From Wallemia ichthyophaga EXF-994 (taxonomy: Eukaryota > Basidiomycota > Wallemiomycetes > Wallemiales > Wallemiaceae): a stretch of 64,000 bases of DNA. The translations under genes and the position numbers were made by a program. The notes under the pieces were generated by a model that was not told the DNA's origin, did no database searches, and saw only the letters and a program-made list of their open reading frames with translations. Shown here piece after piece: positions 21,622 to 32,364 of this stretch. Within the stretch, counting starts at the first letter, position 1, and the number at the start of each line of letters is the position of its first letter. The stretch covers positions 124,001 through 188,000 of the forward strand of contig NW_008806291.1 in assembly GCF_000400465.1 (NCBI RefSeq). The letters run 5' to 3'.

Positions 21622-22224
21622 ATGGCAACTAAGAAGCAATTGGAAAATATGTTCACAACCAACGTCAAGCAGATGAATTGGAAATCAATGCAAAAGTCCA
21701 AATCACCAGAAATGCTCTTCGTCGGCAGATCAAACGTCGGGAAATCCAGTCTTCTCAATAGTCTTCTCTCAACCAAAGACATGGTAAAGACGAGCAGACA
21801 CGCAGGTCAAACAAAGCACTTAAATTACTTTTCACTTAATGGAAAATTCACCCTCGTGGATGCACCAGGATATGGCGGTATGGGTAGAGATAGTTGGGGT
21901 GGAATAGTGGAAGAATACATTGAAACGCGTTCGAATCTGAATCGTGTTGTGGTTCTAATCAATGCTATGCATGGTTTACTAGACAGTGATCACTATTTCC
22001 TAAACTATCTAAACAAACAAAGAGAAGAATATGGCGTACGTTGGTTATATCAATTGGCGTTTACAAAATCAGATATGGTTCCTAAGCCCGTTTTAGAGGA
22101 GTATGTTGGAAATGTGGAGATGGAGTTATGCAGACGATATCCAACACTGACACCACCAATACACATGGTATCAATTAAGGATCCCTTATCAATATTCAAG
22201 TTGAGACGGGGTCTGCTTGAGTAG
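21622..22224 (+). CDS. EngB/YihA-type GTP-binding protein (mitochondrial ribosome assembly)
   Basis: Single exon, 200 aa from MATKKQLENMF; the frame is open upstream only from a TTG. GTPase motifs: G1 GRSNVGKSS, switch I/G2 around TSRHAGQTKHLNYF, G3 DAPGYG, G4 TKSDM. The order and the TRSNLNRVVVLINAMHGL segment identify the EngB (YihA/YsxC) family, whose fungal members such as yeast Mrx8 act in mitochondria. No strong presequence is seen, so localisation is inferred from the family. It ends 4 bp before the convergent F-box-like gene. Confidence 0.87.
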   Translation: MATKKQLENMFTTNVKQMNWKSMQKSKSPEMLFVGRSNVGKSSLLNSLLSTKDMVKTSRHAGQTKHLNYFSLNGKFTLVDAPGYGGMGRDSWGGIVEEYIETRSNLNRVVVLINAMHGLLDSDHYFLNYLNKQREEYGVRWLYQLAFTKSDMVPKPVLEEYVGNVEMELCRRYPTLTPPIHMVSIKDPLSIFKLRRGLLE

Positions 22225-22228
22225 GAGG

Positions 22229-23518
22229 CTAAGTTAGATAGTCTAATACATGCACATAACCTTGACTAGTACAGAAGACGACTTTACCATTCGCGTCGTC
22301 GAAATCAGCGTTAATGATAACACCCATATGTTGAGCATCTGTCGTTGGGAATACAATGTTGAAGTTGTTGTCGATAACAGTACACTTTGGGAAGTAACCA
22401 CCTGTAATGATAGAGAAGAAGTATTTTGTATCGCTAACGTCTATGAATTGACCCATCGTCATCACCGTGTAGTCTGTGTTAAAGTGTTGCAATAATGGAG
22501 AAGGTGATTGTAGCGGGTAGTGATGTGTGATTGGGTTGTAGATATTGCTAGAGTTGAAAGTTGTTTTATGCAACTCATGTCTAGTCATGCATATTAAGTG
22601 GGTATCTTGACTTTGATCGTTACGCTGAATTGAGTTTGTAAACTTGCAAAGAAAGTTAAATTCATTTGGAGTTGATTGATTGAATGTGAGTGATGGTATA
22701 ATGCGTTGCTGGGTTGTATAGATTGTTGAAGATTGTCTGCTTTCCAAACAATGATCAGATTCGCGAAATGTGTTTACAGTGTATGTTGAATGTGTTGTGT
22801 TGTTACTGATTGACCATAAGTTAGATGATAGAATGTCTGATAAGTCATAAACTTCTATTCTCGAGTATTTAGTGATGACTATTAAGTGATTATTGAGTAA
22901 TTTCAATTGAGATAAAGTGTGATCTGAAGAGGAATCTCTCTGGAGTGTAAGGTGTTGATTTGTTCTGTGATTTAGAACGTGTAAGGTGTGATTAAAGGAT
23001 GAGTAGACAATAAAGTCTTCTTCTATAGATATAGAGTGGCATATTGGCCAAGATCTATCATAGACGGTAGATAACAAATCAATCCGATGTGGTTTATCAA
23101 TGCTAACCCTATAAACGCAACTTGCGGGTTGATTATTGAAGAAATAGGCGACGATTAGGATATAATCATTACGCTTATCAACAGCTAAGCAAGTCAAGTC
23201 ATCATTACACTTGATAGAAGCTTGATTGTTTATATTGATTAAGCTGTCAGATGAGCAAGTTATAACCAAATTATCAACCAAATGAACAAATTTAATGAAA
23301 TACTTATCAAATTTGGTAGAAGTCAGTTTAAATCTTTGAGAATTCCACCTCTTATCAATCCTAATGGAATCCAAAGGCTTAGCTGTGTTTAGCCTTATAG
23401 AGAGCGCATGCGAGACTAAAGAATAGAAATCTTTATTGATTTCTAATAAAGCCAGTAGATTTGAAGTGTCTAGTCTATTAATAATTTCCAACCAAATATC
23501 CTCATTCAATAAGATCAT
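22229..23518 (-). CDS. F-box-like protein with a beta-propeller-like C-terminal region
   Basis: Single exon, 429 aa. The N-terminus looks like an F-box: LNEDIWLEIINRLDTSNLLALLEINKDFYSLV. The rest is beta-rich with repeated short strands (FIVYSSFNHTLHVL, YSRIEVYDL, GKVVFCTSQGYVHVLDYL) that suggest a WD40-like propeller, but I cannot count clear blades. F-box proteins recruit substrates to SCF ubiquitin ligases; the substrate is unknown. The last 4 bp between its stop and EngB leave almost no terminator space. Confidence 0.65.
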   Translation of the reverse strand: MILLNEDIWLEIINRLDTSNLLALLEINKDFYSLVSHALSIRLNTAKPLDSIRIDKRWNSQRFKLTSTKFDKYFIKFVHLVDNLVITCSSDSLININNQASIKCNDDLTCLAVDKRNDYILIVAYFFNNQPASCVYRVSIDKPHRIDLLSTVYDRSWPICHSISIEEDFIVYSSFNHTLHVLNHRTNQHLTLQRDSSSDHTLSQLKLLNNHLIVITKYSRIEVYDLSDILSSNLWSISNNTTHSTYTVNTFRESDHCLESRQSSTIYTTQQRIIPSLTFNQSTPNEFNFLCKFTNSIQRNDQSQDTHLICMTRHELHKTTFNSSNIYNPITHHYPLQSPSPLLQHFNTDYTVMTMGQFIDVSDTKYFFSIITGGYFPKCTVIDNNFNIVFPTTDAQHMGVIINADFDDANGKVVFCTSQGYVHVLDYLT

Positions 23519-23551
23519 TATTATGGTTCAACTGACGACGTCAAACGATAA

Positions 23552-25465
23552 ATGCCTGTGAATCAGGTGCGCTTTAGTTTTTAAACCTGAATTCTATTAA
23601 CTTTAAACTAAAGCAAGAGCTCTCAATTTTAGAATCCTTAGTCAAGTTAGTTTGTGTGTGAGTGTGTGGCCACTTGCTAACTTCCGTTATAGCATCCGAA
23701 ACCGCCTGACAGCTTTAAAGAAGGATAGGAAGGATTACATCAAATCTTCAGATGTACAATCAATTTACTCTCAAGTTATAAAGCTAATTTCAAAGTTAAA
23801 TGATGCAAGAGAAGACGTTGATCTATCAACAGCTACTCCAAATAGAGTTGATACTACGCTAGATGACGTTATTCAATTATTATCTTTATTCTTCTTAACG
23901 ATTGGTAAAAACAAAGAAAGTCCTGCAACTTACTGTCAATTAGCAACTATACGTCAATTACTGTCTCATCTCGATGAGTCTGGTGTCTACACACAAAATG
24001 ACTTACAACCATTTCAAAATAGACTTAGCCAACTTAGCCAGATTATCAATAAAGATAGAGAAATCGGTAAACACCCAGATCAAATGACAAAATTTCTTTT
24101 GAGAAGGCTAGAAGACTGTGAACGCATTTACAGAAACTTGGTCACCTCTTTAAGCGTTTTAGACGTTGAGCTAGTTCCCATCCATCAACGTTTAGTCACA
24201 ATTCGTCGTCAATTAGCTGCTATCGTTAGCAAAGACAACCCTCCTCAGAAGCACGAAATTAAACCTCTGCTCGAAGAATTACGTAAAATTGACAGCAAAA
24301 GACAAGATGGTAAATTCTTAGGCCCAGGTGGCTCATCCGTCCCACCCGGTCAAGCCATTCTTGTCGGTTTACTCGAAGAATGCTTCGAAATCGTTCAAGA
24401 TGTTAACGCTAGAAGAGATGACGTCGCTATACCACTTAAACCTATATTTGACAGACTGACGGAAATCAGAATGCAATTAGAAAGGTTGGTCCTAACTCAC
24501 AGATGGACTTTGCGAGAGACCGACCTTTGGAATTATCAATTAAGCTTGCAAGAGATTGACAAAATGAGAATAGATGGAAAATGGGTTGACAGTGATGGCA
24601 ATCGTGAGTTCTAGCTACTTGGTTACCATGACATCGTACTAACAATCGTCAACAGAACCAGGTGGTCAATTCGTTCGTTTTGCTTTAATAGTCCAAAATA
24701 TTACCCTAATAATTACCTCAGGCCCTTCTCTACCTTCTCCGCCGCTGTCATGGTCTGCTGTACAGACTGATCTCTTCAAGTGAACCTATCTCCGAAGAAC
24801 TCATGCCTATATCCAACAAGCTACTCACTGTCAAGAAGTGTTTAAATGAAGTTCTCAAGCATGGCAATGACTTTACTCCAAGAGATCTTTATCCAGTGAG
24901 TACCTGCCCACTTGCTCAATATCCACCTAAATGCCTCTAGTATCACCTCGCACTCTACCAAATCGACAACCTCCGTAAAGATGGCAAATTCTACTCTGAC
25001 GACGGAAGTGTTCCAGAAGGTGCGTACTAGGATAGCATACCTCATCCCATGCTCATACTTCAACACACAGGTCAAGCGATAGTCTCTGCCCATCTAGAAG
25101 AATGTCATGCTTTGATTGAGCAAATGCAAGAAGGCATAAACTCATCTGATGACGATGAAGACGATGAAGAGGAGGATGACGACAACTCTGAAGAAATCTT
25201 AGAAGATGGATTAAAACCTGCACAACCTTTCCCAACTCACTCACCCGTCCCTCCATCTGTCACACTCGCTCCGCCTACTTCCACACTCGCAAGTCTCGCA
25301 ATAAGAAGCAACGATAGCGGCTCAACCGCAAGCAATGCCTCATCATCAGCCGTACCGCCTGTGAACATTCCAAGTGGTACAACCCACACTACTTCAATGG
25401 ATAGATCTGAGTCTACCTCTACTTCACTCGACACTGCAACTGCATCTCAACCAGATCAGCAGTGA
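23552..25465 (+). CDS. DUF2408-family fungal protein
   Basis: Seven exons: 23552-23566, 23614-23645, 23693-24603, 24656-24672, 24722-24895, 24941-25019 and 25071-25465 (540 aa). The repeated pattern GPGGSSVPPGQAILVGLLEE, then VPEGQAIVSAHLEECHALIEQ, and PISEELMPISNKLLTVKKCL are features I associate with the fungal-specific DUF2408 family of helical proteins. The C-terminus is strongly acidic (SSDDDEDDEEEDDD) then Ser/Thr-rich. Function unknown. Exon 4 is only 17 nt and its donor (GTTCGT) is weak, but the frame is preserved throughout. Confidence 0.78.
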
Positions 25466-25719
25466 GTTTTATTGTCTTGATTACAAACGATGCATTATTA
25501 TTATATCTGTTATCCAAGGCTATCTGCTAAAGTGTAGCCACCCAACGAGCTCTCTCACCCACTAAAAGCCTGCATTATATAAAAATCGTAGTCAAGGGGA
25601 ATATTTGGACAATAATGATGTGATTTGCAGAAACTAGGTGTGCAAAAAGGCGATGGTGATTGTAGTCTGTTTAGCACTTTGAATCACTCTGTATCACTCT
25701 GTAAACTTTAAACTATATC

Positions 25720-26740
25720 TGGCATGTTTTAGGGAGTGTGAATTTGTTTTTATAATTACACATTTGATTATCCTGACTTTGGCAATGTCATTGCAACTTT
25801 CATCACCCCTTCACTCCATTTATTTGAAATCTCGAAATGCACTGGTCAGAAGCCAAACCCCATGTTTCATAGTTGGGCTGACCCCCCCACTTTTCTTTGC
25901 GTCATTTGTATTTAGTAGGTATGCAATAGTTCGGAATGACAGTTTTTTTTCCTGGAGCCAGCATTAAGCCCTGTGGACGCTAATTGTCTGTGAACTGCCT
26001 CGTCTTGGTGGTTGAGGTTAGATAAACCAAGTGATGATAGGAAGCTTACTAGGAGTATCACTCAAAGGGAACTTTAAACAGACTGCCAGGTATTGTTGAA
26101 GGTCAGTGAGAGTCGAAAGAGTAATGATAGAGCTTACTGGGAGTTGTGCAGACTATTTACAGTGAAAGGCTTATACCCGCCTTACTATAGCCACCAAGAC
26201 GTTTTACCGCAAGGAAAAGAGGAAGGGATTGTGGGCTGCTTAAATACTGCAGCGACGGACGAGAAGCACTTGACTCGCGCCTTGTGTTTGTTTTGTCTCA
26301 CGAATCCCGGCTTCCCTCGTTCCTATTTACGCCGCTAACGGCGTACAAACAGTTATTCAATGGCTGTGACTGGTGATATCAGCGAAAATCACGTAGCTCG
26401 ATACTACGTTTATGGTGAATATAGAGGTATATCGGTGTGATTCAGCAGCTTTGAAGATTTAGATGTTGGTATTATGCAAATTTCCGACCATTTGCGGTTT
26501 GAGTTGAGCAGATCAATTTGATAGGGAGATGAATAAGATCGAGAGCAGTGTAGATATTCAGTAGGACACTCAAGCCACCCTTACTTGGTTATTTGCAGGG
26601 TGCCTTGAGAAAAATTAATCGAATCAAATGACTCATACGGCTGCAATCATTTGATCGTACTAGGAGAGCAATTCAAAGCGCCCTTTCATCTATAAACACA
26701 TCCTGAAGTCATCAGATATGCAGAGACCAGCCCCAGATTG
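25720..26740 (+). repeat. Decayed dispersed repeat, copy 2 (interrupted)
   Basis: Blocks shared with copies 1 and 3: 25820-25865 (atttgaaatctcgaaatgca) and 25951-25980 (ggagccagcattaagccctg). The block at 26687-26737 (ctataaacacatcctgaagt) is shared with copy 1. The first two blocks keep the order and spacing seen in the other copies. The younger 360-bp repeat starts 13 bases after the second block, so the decayed element was already present when that sequence arrived. Confidence 0.6.
25994..26357 (+). repeat. 360-bp inverted repeat, copy A
   Basis: Nearly identical, with only a few mismatches over about 360 bp, to the reverse complement of 29867-30232. One end carries a perfect hairpin (acgccgctaacggcgt, 26329-26344; 6-bp stem, 4-nt loop). 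Both copies contain an 81-codon frame beginning at a TTG, which is probably not a gene. No target duplication is evident. Confidence 0.9.
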
Positions 26741-26807
26741 AGCTTTCGTATAGTTTGACGAAAAAATGGCTTCATTAATATATCTATAAAGTTAAACTAC
26801 AAGTATT

Positions 26808-28284
26808 TTAATACAAGGGGAAATTACTGTTTATTTCGCTATACCTTGCCAGTCCACCTTGAACATTCTTAACATTGAGTTGATTTTTTTTGAGGAGGGC
26901 ATCAGTGGCTATCTGCGAGTCGTTTCCACGGCGACAAAAAACATAAGCAGTGTCGTTCTTGTTCACTTGGACCTGTGAAGGATCTTTGAGTAGGTCGGTT
27001 ATAGGTAAATCTTTGGCAAGTTGTGAGATCATACATCTGCAGATAAAATATCACTCACTAATTGATCCATCGATGTGACATATGCCGTATTCAACAGCAG
27101 ATCGTGTATCGAGTACGAGGTCATTATTCTTGCGTGACGCCATGAAATCCTATTCAAGATGAGCTTTGCGATGCCTATATAGTTTCAAATCCAACGCACC
27201 TCTACGCTTATCTCATTGTTTTTGCTGAGATTCATGTCTACACCACATGAACCAGCGCCGGTGAAGGTGAGATAATCAATATCCTCGACATTCTCCAAAC
27301 GCTCTTCATCATCATCGCCGTTAGCAAAACAATTCTTCTTTCTGCCTCTCATCTTCATTGTTCTGAAAGGAGCAGGAGCGAGCGCTGAGTAAATTGTCAT
27401 TGCACTTTCACCGCTGTGCATGCCAAGAAGAACTTTGATACATTCAGTAGCCTGTAATGTACCGAGCGTACCAGTAACGACACCTAGAATACCATCATCA
27501 GCACAGCTAGTTACAGTTTGTACTGGTGGTGGTCGCGGAATGATACATCTGTAACATGGAGCATCGTCACTGTAACAGAGAGTAATGATTTGACCGTTGA
27601 AGCCAGTTGCAGCGGCACTGATGAGTGTTGCACGTTTGTTAGATCTATTGTGTATGACTACACTATCGGAGACGAGATAACGAGTTGAAGGGTTATCAGT
27701 ACAGTCTAAGACAACATCTGGCTGGATGGAGTGAAGGAGAGATTGGGCATTGGTTGAGTTAAAGGATTCTAAGACTGGGACTACTTTTACATTTGGGTTG
27801 ATGTAACCTGCAGCTTGATTGATAGATTGTGCCTTATGCATACCAATCTTCACGTCAGAATGCAGAATCTGGCGTTGGAGGTTGCTGATTTCGACAGTAT
27901 CACCATCTATAACAGTAATAGTCCCTTTTATTGATTAGATTTGATATTGTAGAAGCGAAGCGAGAAGACACACCGACGCCGGTAGCAACGAGATACTGGG
28001 CAGCGGGACATCCAAGACCACCAGCACCAACGATGACGACAGAAGCATTCTTGAGTTTCAATTGGCCTGTGAGATAGAGTGAGCGAGTGAGGAATAAGTA
28101 GGGCTGCAAACTGACCAGGTAAGCCGATGCCATCAAGTACCATATGGCGGCCGTATCTCTTGTATTCATCGAGCGATAAGCCATTGACATCATTATTTGG
28201 AGATTTATCTTCTCGCTGTAATTTAAGCTCAAGCTCCCGCAAATGCTGGCGAACATGTGTGATCTGCTCGTTTATAGAGGACAT
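26808..28284 (-). CDS. UBA4: E1-like sulfurtransferase UBA4/MOCS3 (ThiF plus rhodanese)
   Basis: Five exons: 28116-28284, 27974-28066, 27200-27924, 27059-27149 and 26808-27010 (426 aa). Order: N-terminal helix, ThiF adenylation domain with [15 protein letters not shown] and [15 protein letters not shown], zinc ligands in [11 protein letters not shown] and the later C-x-x-C region, and a C-terminal rhodanese domain with active-site Cys in [10 protein letters not shown]. Splicing gives HIDGSINLPITDLL, typical of the domain. Role: activates Urm1 for tRNA thiolation (and MoaD-like proteins where present). Divergent from cystinosin with 107 bp between starts. Confidence 0.93.
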
Positions 28285-28391
28285 GAAGGTGAGAGAGTAA
28301 GAAGGAATTGGAAATAATTTTATTTGTTTGGAATGTTTGGTGCTATGTAGCTGCTATCGTATCCAGCCAGCGTACGGTCAAGAAGAAAGAT

Positions 28392-29448
28392 ATGGCCGGT
28401 GTTAGCGATATAATTTCGAATATACTTGGGTGGTCATACGTGACTTGCTGGTGTATTTCATTTTATCCGCAACTGGTTTTAAATTATAAACGCAAACGGT
28501 GAGCAATGGAGGCTTATCAAGAATCGTAGAGTTGATGCGTGATTAGAGTGGATGGCGTGAGCATAGATTTCTTATATCTTGTGAGGAGGATGCAAGTATG
28601 GCGCTTTAAACTAAACCTCGAGTAGAACGTACTTGGATTTCTTTGCTTGACAATCTACAATCTGTCATTCCTATACTCTGAAACAATAAAAAGGGAGTAT
28701 AGAAGCAGGCACAATGGAAACGACTCGACTGTACAGTTCAATGACGCGTTATTCTCAGTTCACGCTTTAGTAATGTGCATCATTGGCGTTATTCAATCCG
28801 TTATCTATCCGAGAAGTAAATCACAGAAGAGCGTGAGTTTAACTTCAGGGACGACGATTTGGATAGTGATTGAAGGATTTTTCATAATCTCGCTATTTGT
28901 CTATCTCGGATGGTGGGGACTAGAATTGATTGATATGATGTACGCCATCTCTGCGGTGAAAATCTTCTTGACATGGCTCAAGTATGCACCACAAGTAAGT
29001 ATTAGGATTATTTTAACCAAACTGACAAGTCGAAGATGCTACACAATTATCGAAGAAAGTCCACAGTCGGATTTTCAATACTGAATATACTATTTGTGAG
29101 TCTAGGGAGTATTATAAATGGGAGAATATAACTGAAGGAGAATGACAAAGGATTTTGCAGGAGGATTGCTTAGTTTATCACAATTGATATTTGACTCAGT
29201 TGTGTCTGAAGATTTAAGTGGAATAACGGGAAACCCAGTCAAGTTGTAAGTGATGATGTTTAGTGAATGATAGCACTTACGAATAATTAAACAGAGCGTT
29301 ATCAGTTGTAACGCTTGGCTTTGACTTTGGGTTCATTGTTCAGCACTATTACTTATATAGAGGGAATGAAGGGAGTGAGGATGATGATGATGATGACGCA
29401 ACACGATTTAATCAATCAAGAGATGAAGAGAGTCGAGGATTCTTGTAA
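28392..29448 (+). CDS. Cystinosin/PQ-loop lysosomal-vacuolar cystine transporter
   Basis: Six exons: 28392-28498, 28547-28580, 28626-28994, 29030-29095, 29151-29245 and 29295-29448 (274 aa). Two PQ-loop repeats are present: [20 protein letters not shown] and, across the fourth junction, [20 protein letters not shown]. Seven hydrophobic segments fit the family ([41 protein letters not shown]). Role: H+-driven cystine export from the vacuole, as for Ers1/CTNS. One intron is 35 nt. Acidic C-terminal tail ([10 protein letters not shown]). Confidence 0.93.
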
Positions 29449-29486
29449 CTAAGAGAATCAATACCCTTTGTGATGTAACCACCGAA

Positions 29487-29798
29487 ATGGCTGATAAGAA
29501 AAAGGCCGATTCGAATGAGATCAGAGGTGAAATGAGCGAATCAACGCCACTTTTAGAAGATGATAGACATGTTAAATTCAATACTAGAATAAGGATAAAC
29601 AGGAATACGACGGCATCAACTACGAGCTCAGTTTCAGCGTCGCTGAGATCAAATTCAAGCAATCAACGCTACTCAAACTCATTCATGAGCATAACGCCTT
29701 TACCTGACCCATATGATAATAGTCCATCGAGTAGTGAATACATTTGGGATAGCATCGTTGAGTTTTTTTGCGGAAATTGTTGTCAAAGTTTGAATTAG
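29487..29798 (+). CDS. Small hypothetical protein with acidic dileucine motif
   Basis: 103-aa ORF with an ATG start, beginning 38 bp after the cystinosin stop codon on the same strand. I do not recognise a family. It contains ESTPLL, which fits the acidic dileucine consensus ([D/E]xxxL[L/I]) used for AP-3 sorting to the yeast vacuole. The C-terminus is aromatic and Cys-rich (FFCGNCCQSLN), possibly palmitoylated. It is otherwise Ser/Asn-rich and disordered. It could be a separate gene with a tiny promoter, or an extra ORF on the cystinosin mRNA. Confidence 0.45.
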   Translation: MADKKKADSNEIRGEMSESTPLLEDDRHVKFNTRIRINRNTTASTTSSVSASLRSNSSNQRYSNSFMSITPLPDPYDNSPSSSEYIWDSIVEFFCGNCCQSLN

Positions 29799-29866
29799 TT
29801 GAATAACTAGGGGTTATAGAGATCTCTAAGGATCATTTATATTCTTCTTCATAGATAACAGAAATC

Positions 29867-30232
29867 TAATGACTGTGTGTACGCCGTTAGCGGCGTAAAT
29901 AGGAACGAGGGAAGCCGGGATTCGTGAGACAAAACAAACACAAGGCGCGAGTCAAGTGCTTCTCGTCCGTCGCTGCAGTATTTAAGCAGCCCACAATCCC
30001 TTCCTCTTTTCCTTGCGGTAAAACGTCTTGGTGGCTATAGTAAGGCGGGTATAAGCCTTTCACTGTAAATAGTCTGCACAACTCCCAGTAAGCTCTATCA
30101 TTACTCTTTCGACTCTCACTGACCTTCAACAATGCCTGGAAGTCTGTTTAAAGTTCCCTTTGAGCGATACTCCTAGTAAGCTTCCTATCATCACTTGGTT
30201 TATCTAACCTCAACCACCAAGACGAGGCAGTC
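29867..30232 (-). repeat. 360-bp inverted repeat, copy B, abutting the WDR70 start
   Basis: Inverted relative to copy A at 25994-26357; differences are few (for example at both outer ends and near 30140-30170). The hairpin (acgccgttagcggcgt) is at 29881-29896. The repeat ends 5 bp before the WDR70 ATG at 30238, so most of that gene's promoter and 5' UTR must lie inside it. A TATA-like tatttaag is at 29978-29985 in the orientation of WDR70. Confidence 0.9.
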
Positions 30233-30237
30233 CGCAA

Positions 30238-32364
30238 ATGGATGATGAAATGGCCCGATTGATGGGATTTAGTGGATTCGGTAAGAAGGATAAAGAGCAG
30301 AAGTCAGCGATTAATCAAAGATTACAATATTCTAAAAGGGTTTGTCTGTTTCTTGATTTATTGAAGTGCACTAATATTCGCGTTACAAGGATGATAATGA
30401 ACCTATAATAAAAAACACTGATGAAAATGATCAGCAACCTCCTCAACAGCCTTCTCAATCACAGTATAATTCTCTTGCCCCTCCCGCTGATGATGAACAT
30501 AAGCCTGACATTGTAAACTTGGAAAAGACTCAAAAGACTCAAAAGACTCAACCTCAGCAACCCATAAAGCCCCCAGAACCCTCTCAAGATGAAGAATACG
30601 AAGCTGATCGTGATGAAATCCCTTGTTCGCATGAAATCATCCTTCAGGATCATACAAAGGTTAGTTTTTACTCGCATTTACAACAGTCATATAAATACAA
30701 ATTACAGGCTGCGACTGCTCTCGATCTAGATCCATCCGGTAGTCGTCTTGTCACCGGTTCTCATGATTACGATATCAAATTATGGGATTTCGCAGCAATG
30801 AATAGTACTTTGAGACCTTTCAAGTCTTTTGAAGGGTGTGAGACTAATCATGTAAGCTGCTTGTTCAATCACCCAAGGCATTCTAACATGACTTCAAGAT
30901 ACATGACCTCAAGTATAGTATAAATGGTGACTCAATCCTTGCAGCATCTGGGCAAGCTATCGTGAGACTATTTACCCGTGACGGTGATGAGATATACAAA
31001 TGGTCAAAGGGCGATCAATACATTAAAGATCAACGTCAGACAAAGTTAGTGTTTTGCATTACTTGGCTATCGGAAGCTAACAAAAGCTAATACCGCACTC
31101 AGAGGACACATTGCTGAAATCAACAACTGCGCTTGGCATCCATTCGATTATAACATCTTCATCACTTGCTCTGCAGATAGCACAGTACGGTATGTCTTAA
31201 TGAAAAAACAAAGAGTACTCTCCTTACAAATGCTCAAATACTCAGAATCTGGGACGTTACAGAACCTCGTGAACAGAAACATGTCCTTGTGTTTAAATCT
31301 AAAGAAAGAGGTACGAAAACAAAGGTGACTGCTTGCGCGTATAGTCCAGATGCCAAGTACATAGTAGCAGGTGTGTTTAATTGCAAACAAAAGTATACAA
31401 CTTAGCGTGTACAGTTGGTCTAGACGGTGCTATGCATCTTTGGTCAACGGCCGGGAACTACGCTCGACCTAACGCAACGAACGACGCTGCGCACAACAAA
31501 AACACCTGGACTAGCTCTGTAGGATTCACACACGACTCCAAGTATATCATCACTCGAGGCGGTGATGACACAGTGAAATGTAGGTAGAAAACCACGTAAC
31601 GATAAATGGAAACTAATCAAAGCAAACCAGTGTGGGATGTGAAAAACATCAAGCGACCATTAAGTGTAGCTAGCAATCTTCCTTCCCTTTATCAAGAGGT
31701 GAATGCTGCTATATCACCTGATGGCAAGTACATAATGACCGGTGTGGCTGGAGAGCGAGGAGCAACCAAGGCCTCAGTCGTAGTTTTATCACGAAGCGAC
31801 CTCTCAGAAGTACGTCGTATACCAGTCGGCAAAGACAGAGGAGGGTGCGTGATAAGAACGCTATGGCACTCGCGCATCAATCAAATAATAGCAACACATT
31901 CAAATGGCAGCGCATACGTCCTTTACGACCCAATGACATCTGTCCGAGGTGCCCTAATGCCTTTGGGGAGAGCACCAAAGCGTGCGCGTGATGTAGAAGA
32001 GGTCCTCGCAAGCACTGACCCAGATCGCGATTTAAGAGTACCGATCATTACGCCAGATGCCATGGAAGAGGATGAGCGGACCAAGAAGCGTATGCGCGCC
32101 AAGAAGGAGTCTGATGCTCGTAAACCACAGCCACCGCTGGTGGGCGCAGGCAGAGGAGGCAGAGTGGGGAGTAGTGCGACACAAGCAACTGTCCAGAGAC
32201 TGTTTGGTGAGAGTACATTGGGACAGGATCCACGTGAGGAGCTTCTCAAGTATGCCCATGTCGATAAGGACCCGACGTGGACAGCTGCTTGGAAGGATAC
32301 AGGGAAGGTATATGATGACAAGACAGAGGAGGTAGACAAGGACAAGAAGAAAGAGAAGGAGTAG
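30238..32364 (+). CDS. WD40-repeat protein, WDR70/gastrulation-defective type
   Basis: Eight exons: 30238-30339, 30390-30659, 30708-30851, 30899-31044, 31103-31189, 31246-31370, 31406-31579 and 31631-32364 (593 aa). N-terminus MDDEMARLMGFSGFGKK. The linker is KTQKTQ-rich, then DEIPCSHEIILQDHTK begins the propeller, with repeats such as SGSRLVTGSHDYDIKLWDFA, WHPFDYNIFITCSADSTV and DSKYIITRGGDDTVKLWDVK. The C-terminus is Lys/Glu-rich and basic/acidic. WDR70 acts with CUL4-DDB1 in H2B ubiquitination and DNA repair in yeast and humans; transfer of that role here is inference. Confidence 0.9.

Larger units (their letters stand above)
25466..26807. other. Intergenic region with a decayed repeat interrupted by a younger repeat
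   Basis: This 1.3-kb gap contains copy 2 of the decayed repeat (blocks near 25.82-25.98 kb and 26.69-26.74 kb). Copy A of the 360-bp inverted repeat (25994-26357) interrupts it. The remainder, 26358-26686, has no recognisable content. Confidence 0.6.

Noticed and set aside
26093-26338. 81-codon ORF in both copies of the inverted repeat
   Set aside because: Begins with TTG, shows no domain, and its identity between copies merely reflects the recent repeat; mismatches cannot test selection.
29867-30232. Helitron or other named transposon
   Set aside because: A hairpin exists near one end but no CTRR end, terminal inverted repeats, target duplication or transposase can be seen.
29867-30232. 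Known structured RNA (SRP, RNase P, U-snRNA) in the duplicated segment
   Set aside because: I could not find conserved motifs of any of these RNAs on either strand.
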